From contig NQJH01000171.1 in assembly GCA_002256685.1 (NCBI GenBank), positions 1 through 8,763 on the forward strand: 8,763 bases of DNA. The letters run 5' to 3'. A model generated the notes under the pieces. It was not told the origin of the DNA, did no database searches, and saw nothing but the letters and a program-made list of their open reading frames with translations. This DNA is from Methylococcaceae bacterium NSP1-2 (GTDB lineage Bacteria; Pseudomonadota; Gammaproteobacteria; Methylococcales; Methylomonadaceae). Positions 6,343 to 8,763 of this stretch are shown piece by piece. A program made the position numbers and the translations under genes. Positions within the stretch are counted from its first letter, which is position 1. Each line of letters opens with the position of its first letter.

Positions 6343-8502
6343 ATGAGCCAAGATTCAAAAACTAACCGCCACTTTTCTACCATCATCTTATTTGCTGGAA
6401 CATTATTTGTCAGTGCCTCACTGATGTTTGTGTTGCAACCCCTATTTGGCAAAATTTTATTACCTTTGCTGGGCGGTTCTCCTGCGGTATGGAACACCTG
6501 TATGGTGTTTTATCAAAGTATTTTATTTCTGGGTTATCTTTACGCCCACGCACTGTCTACGCATTATCGGCAACACCAGCAAATTCTGCTACATATCGCC
6601 ATTATCGCAATCAGTCTGTTAGCATTACCCGTTGCCTTGCCTGAAAATACCATTCCACCCACCGACAGCAATCCCACATTCTGGCTGTGTTGGACATTAT
6701 TTTTAGCAATAGGCTTGCCGTTTTTTATACTATCCACCACCGCGCCATTGATACAAAAATGGTTTTCAGAAATTGGACATCATAGCAGTGATGATCCTTA
6801 TTTTCTGTATGCCGCCAGTAACACCGGCAGTTTGCTTGCGTTACTCAGTTATCCGTTTTTATTAGAACCCAGTATCGGTTTAGCAAATCAGCAAACTTAC
6901 TGGAGTATCGGTTATGTGCTGTTGTCTGTATTAATTGCCGCTTGTGGTCTGTTGTTATGGAAAAGCAAACAAACTAGCCACACCTTAGAAGCCAACACAA
7001 ACACCGTCACCGAATTAACGTGGTCAAAGAAGCTACACTGGCTGGCATTGGCGTTTGTCCCATCCAGCTTATTACTGGGCTTAACCAATTTTATCAGCAC
7101 CGATATTGCCTCCGTGCCGCTGTTATGGATTATTCCGCTCACTGTTTATTTACTGTCGTTTATCATCGTATTTTCCCATTGGAATGACAAACTGCATCCT
7201 TGGATGGTCAAGTTACAGCCTTTGGTATTAATACCGTTTATTGCTTACGCCTTTGTTAATCCAGCTGATTTGCCGTATTGGGTGTATTTAATCCTGCATA
7301 TATTGGCGTTTTTCTTTGCCATTATGGTCTGTCATGGTGAACTTGCTAAAGACAGACCGCCTACGCAACATTTAACCAGCTTCTACCTGATTATGTCGTT
7401 TGCAGGCATGTTAGGCGGTATGTTTAATACCTTTGTCGCGCCGTTTATTTTTAACGGCATTTATGAATATCCATTGATGATTGTTGCCGCCTTATTACTA
7501 CGACCTTGGACAGTGGTATCATGGAATGTGCGGTTATTACGACAATTTATTGCCCCCGTGTTACTGCTCAGCATCGGTTTAATATTGTATGCCAGTACTA
7601 ATGATCTACTGCAACACTTCGACACCATCATTCTCAGCTTAATCGTGTTAAGTGCTTTAGTATATTTATTAAGATCACAACCCATCGCCTACGCCCTGAC
7701 CACAGGGGTTATCATGTTCTTAGCCTTGAGTTTGCATGGCTTGTTCTCACACACATTATACCAAGATCGCAGCTTTTTTGGCGTACTGGCAGTACGTGAA
7801 AGCGTATTAACCGATGAAAAAAATCAACCCGAAAGTTATCACGAACTTTTTCACGGCACAACTAAACACGGCGCACAACGTTTGCCCGAAGCACTGGCAA
7901 AAATCCCGTTAACCTATTACAGTCAACCCGGTCCGATGGGGCAGTTGTTTAAAACCTTTGATGTGACTAATGCCAACTGGCAAGTCGGTATTGTTGGACT
8001 AGGTGCGGGTGCATTAGCCTGTTATGCCAAACCAACCCAACACTGGACGCTGTATGAAATTGATCCTTTAGTGATTAATATCGCCAGTAATCCAGCGTAT
8101 TTTAGCTATCTCAGCCGTTGCCTGCCTAACGCTACCATGCGTGTCGGTGATGCGCGGCTTTCCTTAGAAAAAGAACCCGACCAGTATTTTGATTTATTAG
8201 TCATGGATGCGTTTAGCTCCGATTCCGTTCCCACCCATCTATTAACTAAAGAAGCACTGGCGTTATATTTCAAAAAATTAAAACCCAATGGCATACTGGC
8301 TTTTCACATCACCAACCGCCATTTAGCCTTAAAAAAAGTGCTATCCATTCATGCTGAACAAGCCCATTTAGCCGCGCTAATACAAGAATTTAAAGCTCCC
8401 GAAGCTATGCCGCTAGTGGTGGATACTGATTGGGTGGTAATGGCAAAGCAACCCGAAACACTAGAGCCGCTTAATTTGAGTTTACAGAAAACATGCCGCT
8501 AG
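6343..8502 (+). CDS. Fused MFS/spermidine synthase-like protein, 3'-frameshifted
   Basis: Membrane protein fused to a spermidine-synthase-like Rossmann domain. Such fusions are widespread in proteobacteria; aminopropyl transfer is assumed by homology and rarely shown. Residues 1 to about 470 are hydrophobic, with about 14 likely membrane segments and the family-type start QPLFGKILLPLLGGSPAVWN (32-51). The soluble part (about 478-688) has ELFHGTTKHGAQ (501-512), the nucleotide-binding motif VGLGAGALA (551-559), the acidic YEIDP (571-575), VGDARLSL (601-608) and MDAFSSDSVPTHLLTKEA (621-638), typical of spermidine-synthase-like proteins. AAGG 8 nt before the ATG fixes the start. After residue 688 a tandem duplication shifts the frame: the protein ends QKTCR* at residue 719, while the native last 54 codons continue out of frame to a stop at 8657. 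The unbroken protein would be 742 residues. The lost tail follows the conserved core, so partial function is possible. Confidence 0.85.
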   Translation: MSQDSKTNRHFSTIILFAGTLFVSASLMFVLQPLFGKILLPLLGGSPAVWNTCMVFYQSILFLGYLYAHALSTHYRQHQQILLHIAIIAISLLALPVALPENTIPPTDSNPTFWLCWTLFLAIGLPFFILSTTAPLIQKWFSEIGHHSSDDPYFLYAASNTGSLLALLSYPFLLEPSIGLANQQTYWSIGYVLLSVLIAACGLLLWKSKQTSHTLEANTNTVTELTWSKKLHWLALAFVPSSLLLGLTNFISTDIASVPLLWIIPLTVYLLSFIIVFSHWNDKLHPWMVKLQPLVLIPFIAYAFVNPADLPYWVYLILHILAFFFAIMVCHGELAKDRPPTQHLTSFYLIMSFAGMLGGMFNTFVAPFIFNGIYEYPLMIVAALLLRPWTVVSWNVRLLRQFIAPVLLLSIGLILYASTNDLLQHFDTIILSLIVLSALVYLLRSQPIAYALTTGVIMFLALSLHGLFSHTLYQDRSFFGVLAVRESVLTDEKNQPESYHELFHGTTKHGAQRLPEALAKIPLTYYSQPGPMGQLFKTFDVTNANWQVGIVGLGAGALACYAKPTQHWTLYEIDPLVINIASNPAYFSYLSRCLPNATMRVGDARLSLEKEPDQYFDLLVMDAFSSDSVPTHLLTKEALALYFKKLKPNGILAFHITNRHLALKKVLSIHAEQAHLAALIQEFKAPEAMPLVVDTDWVVMAKQPETLEPLNLSLQKTCR
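8407..8485 (+). repeat. Direct repeat copy 1 (79 bp)
   Basis: First copy of an imperfect tandem direct repeat, in frame with the upstream gene and encoding MPLVVDTDWVV onward to LNLSL. It differs from copy 2 at three of 79 positions. The copy-to-copy offset is 86 bp, two more than a multiple of three, so the second copy is out of frame. Confidence 0.95.
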
Positions 8503-8571
8503 TGGTAGATACTGATTGGGTGGTAATGGCAAAGCAACCCGAAACCCTAGAGCCGCTTAATGTGAGTTTAC
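8493..8571 (+). repeat. Direct repeat copy 2 (79 bp)
   Basis: Second copy, separated from the first by AGAAAAC. Read in its own frame it encodes the same peptide with one change (Leu to Val); its other two differences are synonymous. It is continuous with the native 3' end of the gene. Confidence 0.95.
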
Positions 8572-8657
8572 TGGGTAGCTGGCAAAAAATGCCGTTGTAC
8601 TTTGATATGTCCCCGTGGACGGATGACTTTACTAATATCGTCAAAATATGGAAATAA
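8493..8657 (+). pseudogene. Detached C-terminal end of the spermidine synthase-like gene
   Basis: Fifty-four codons plus TAA in the frame that would follow residue 688 if one repeat unit were absent. It repeats MPLVVDTDWVV and then supplies the unique end LLGSWQKMPLYFDMSPWTDD (26-45) and FTNIVKIWK. The WTDD...N-I pattern near the end is what I remember of the C-terminus of this family. The transcription terminator overlaps its stop codon, supporting 8657 as the ancestral gene end. It has an ATG but no visible ribosome-binding site, so it is probably not translated by itself. Confidence 0.8.
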
Positions 8658-8687
8658 AACTGCTTGCTTGATTTAGCGAGCGGTTTT
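8656..8687 (+). terminator. Intrinsic terminator after the spermidine synthase-like gene
   Basis: AAAACTGCTTGCT (8656-8668) pairs with AGCGAGCGGTTTT (8675-8687) around TGATTT, with two G-T wobbles; the last four T residues form the U-tract. It begins inside the TAA of the displaced 3' end, marking the original gene boundary. Confidence 0.8.
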
Positions 8688-8693
8688 CGAGTC

Positions 8694-8732
8694 ATTACAC
8701 CTCCGAGGTTTCTAAAACCTCGAAGGTGTAAT
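8694..8732. repeat. 18-bp palindromic repeat
   Basis: The left arm (8694-8711, starting ATTACACCTCCGAGG) and right arm (8715-8732, ending AAGGTGTAAT) are reverse complements with one mismatch (8703 against 8723) and a three-base loop, CTA. No T-run follows, and a terminator already lies upstream, so this looks like a dispersed intergenic palindrome rather than a terminator. Confidence 0.8.
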
Positions 8733-8751
8733 TGCAGTTACCCAAAACTCA

Positions 8752-8763
8752 GACCTTTCAGGT
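8752..8763. repeat. Possible start of a second palindromic repeat, cut by the edge
   Basis: GACCTTTCAGGT at the very end has the same ACCT-three or four bases-AGGT layout as the palindrome at 8694-8732 (ACCTCCGAGGT). From memory, such units often come as arms of hairpins clustered between genes. The second arm, if any, is outside the window. Confidence 0.35.

Noticed and set aside
8485..8496. Programmed frameshift rescuing the 3' end of the spermidine synthase-like gene
   Set aside because: CAG AAA ACA does not allow good re-pairing one base back, and a slip would duplicate the repeat peptide.

Overview
The window looks like chromosomal DNA from an AT-leaning gammaproteobacterium. PyrE, the YbbP-type permease and the cold-shock protein all resemble their gammaproteobacterial counterparts. 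The combination of a dynamin-like GTPase, a glycine-zipper lipoprotein and a fused MFS/spermidine-synthase protein would fit Methylococcales or Thiotrichales, but that placement is an impression, not a search result. There are no tRNA or rRNA genes, no CRISPR array, no transposase and no phage gene.

Layout. From the left edge to about 5565 every gene reads leftward. In transcription order from the right they are: a 10-TM YbbP/FtsX-family ABC permease (5565-3076); a small glycine-zipper lipoprotein gene (2998-2667) broken by a frameshift; pyrE (2317-1679), with a good promoter and a leader of about 135 nt; and a dynamin-like GTPase (1549 to beyond the left edge), with its own promoter. From 5785 rightward transcription runs the other way. 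A small cold-shock protein gene (5969-6169) has a consensus promoter, a long leader and a clear terminator. It is followed by a 719-codon fused membrane/spermidine-synthase-like gene (6343-8502), a strong terminator, and palindromic repeats that run off the right edge.

How the genes relate. They look like independent housekeeping or membrane-associated units rather than one pathway. pyrE serves pyrimidine synthesis. The GTPase probably remodels membranes. The permease probably acts on lipids or lipoproteins, but its usual ATPase partner is not beside it. The cold-shock protein is an RNA chaperone. I do not see a convincing new multi-gene system. The partial dynamin-like GTPase is the only gene whose unseen left-hand neighbours might form one.

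The most notable observations are lesions and DNA structure. An imperfect 79-bp direct repeat with a period of 86 bp shifts the frame at the end of the spermidine-synthase-like gene and detaches its last 54 codons. The lipoprotein gene carries a frameshift with apparent loss of its middle. Several strong hairpins without U-tracts occupy the gap upstream of pyrE and the right end of the window.
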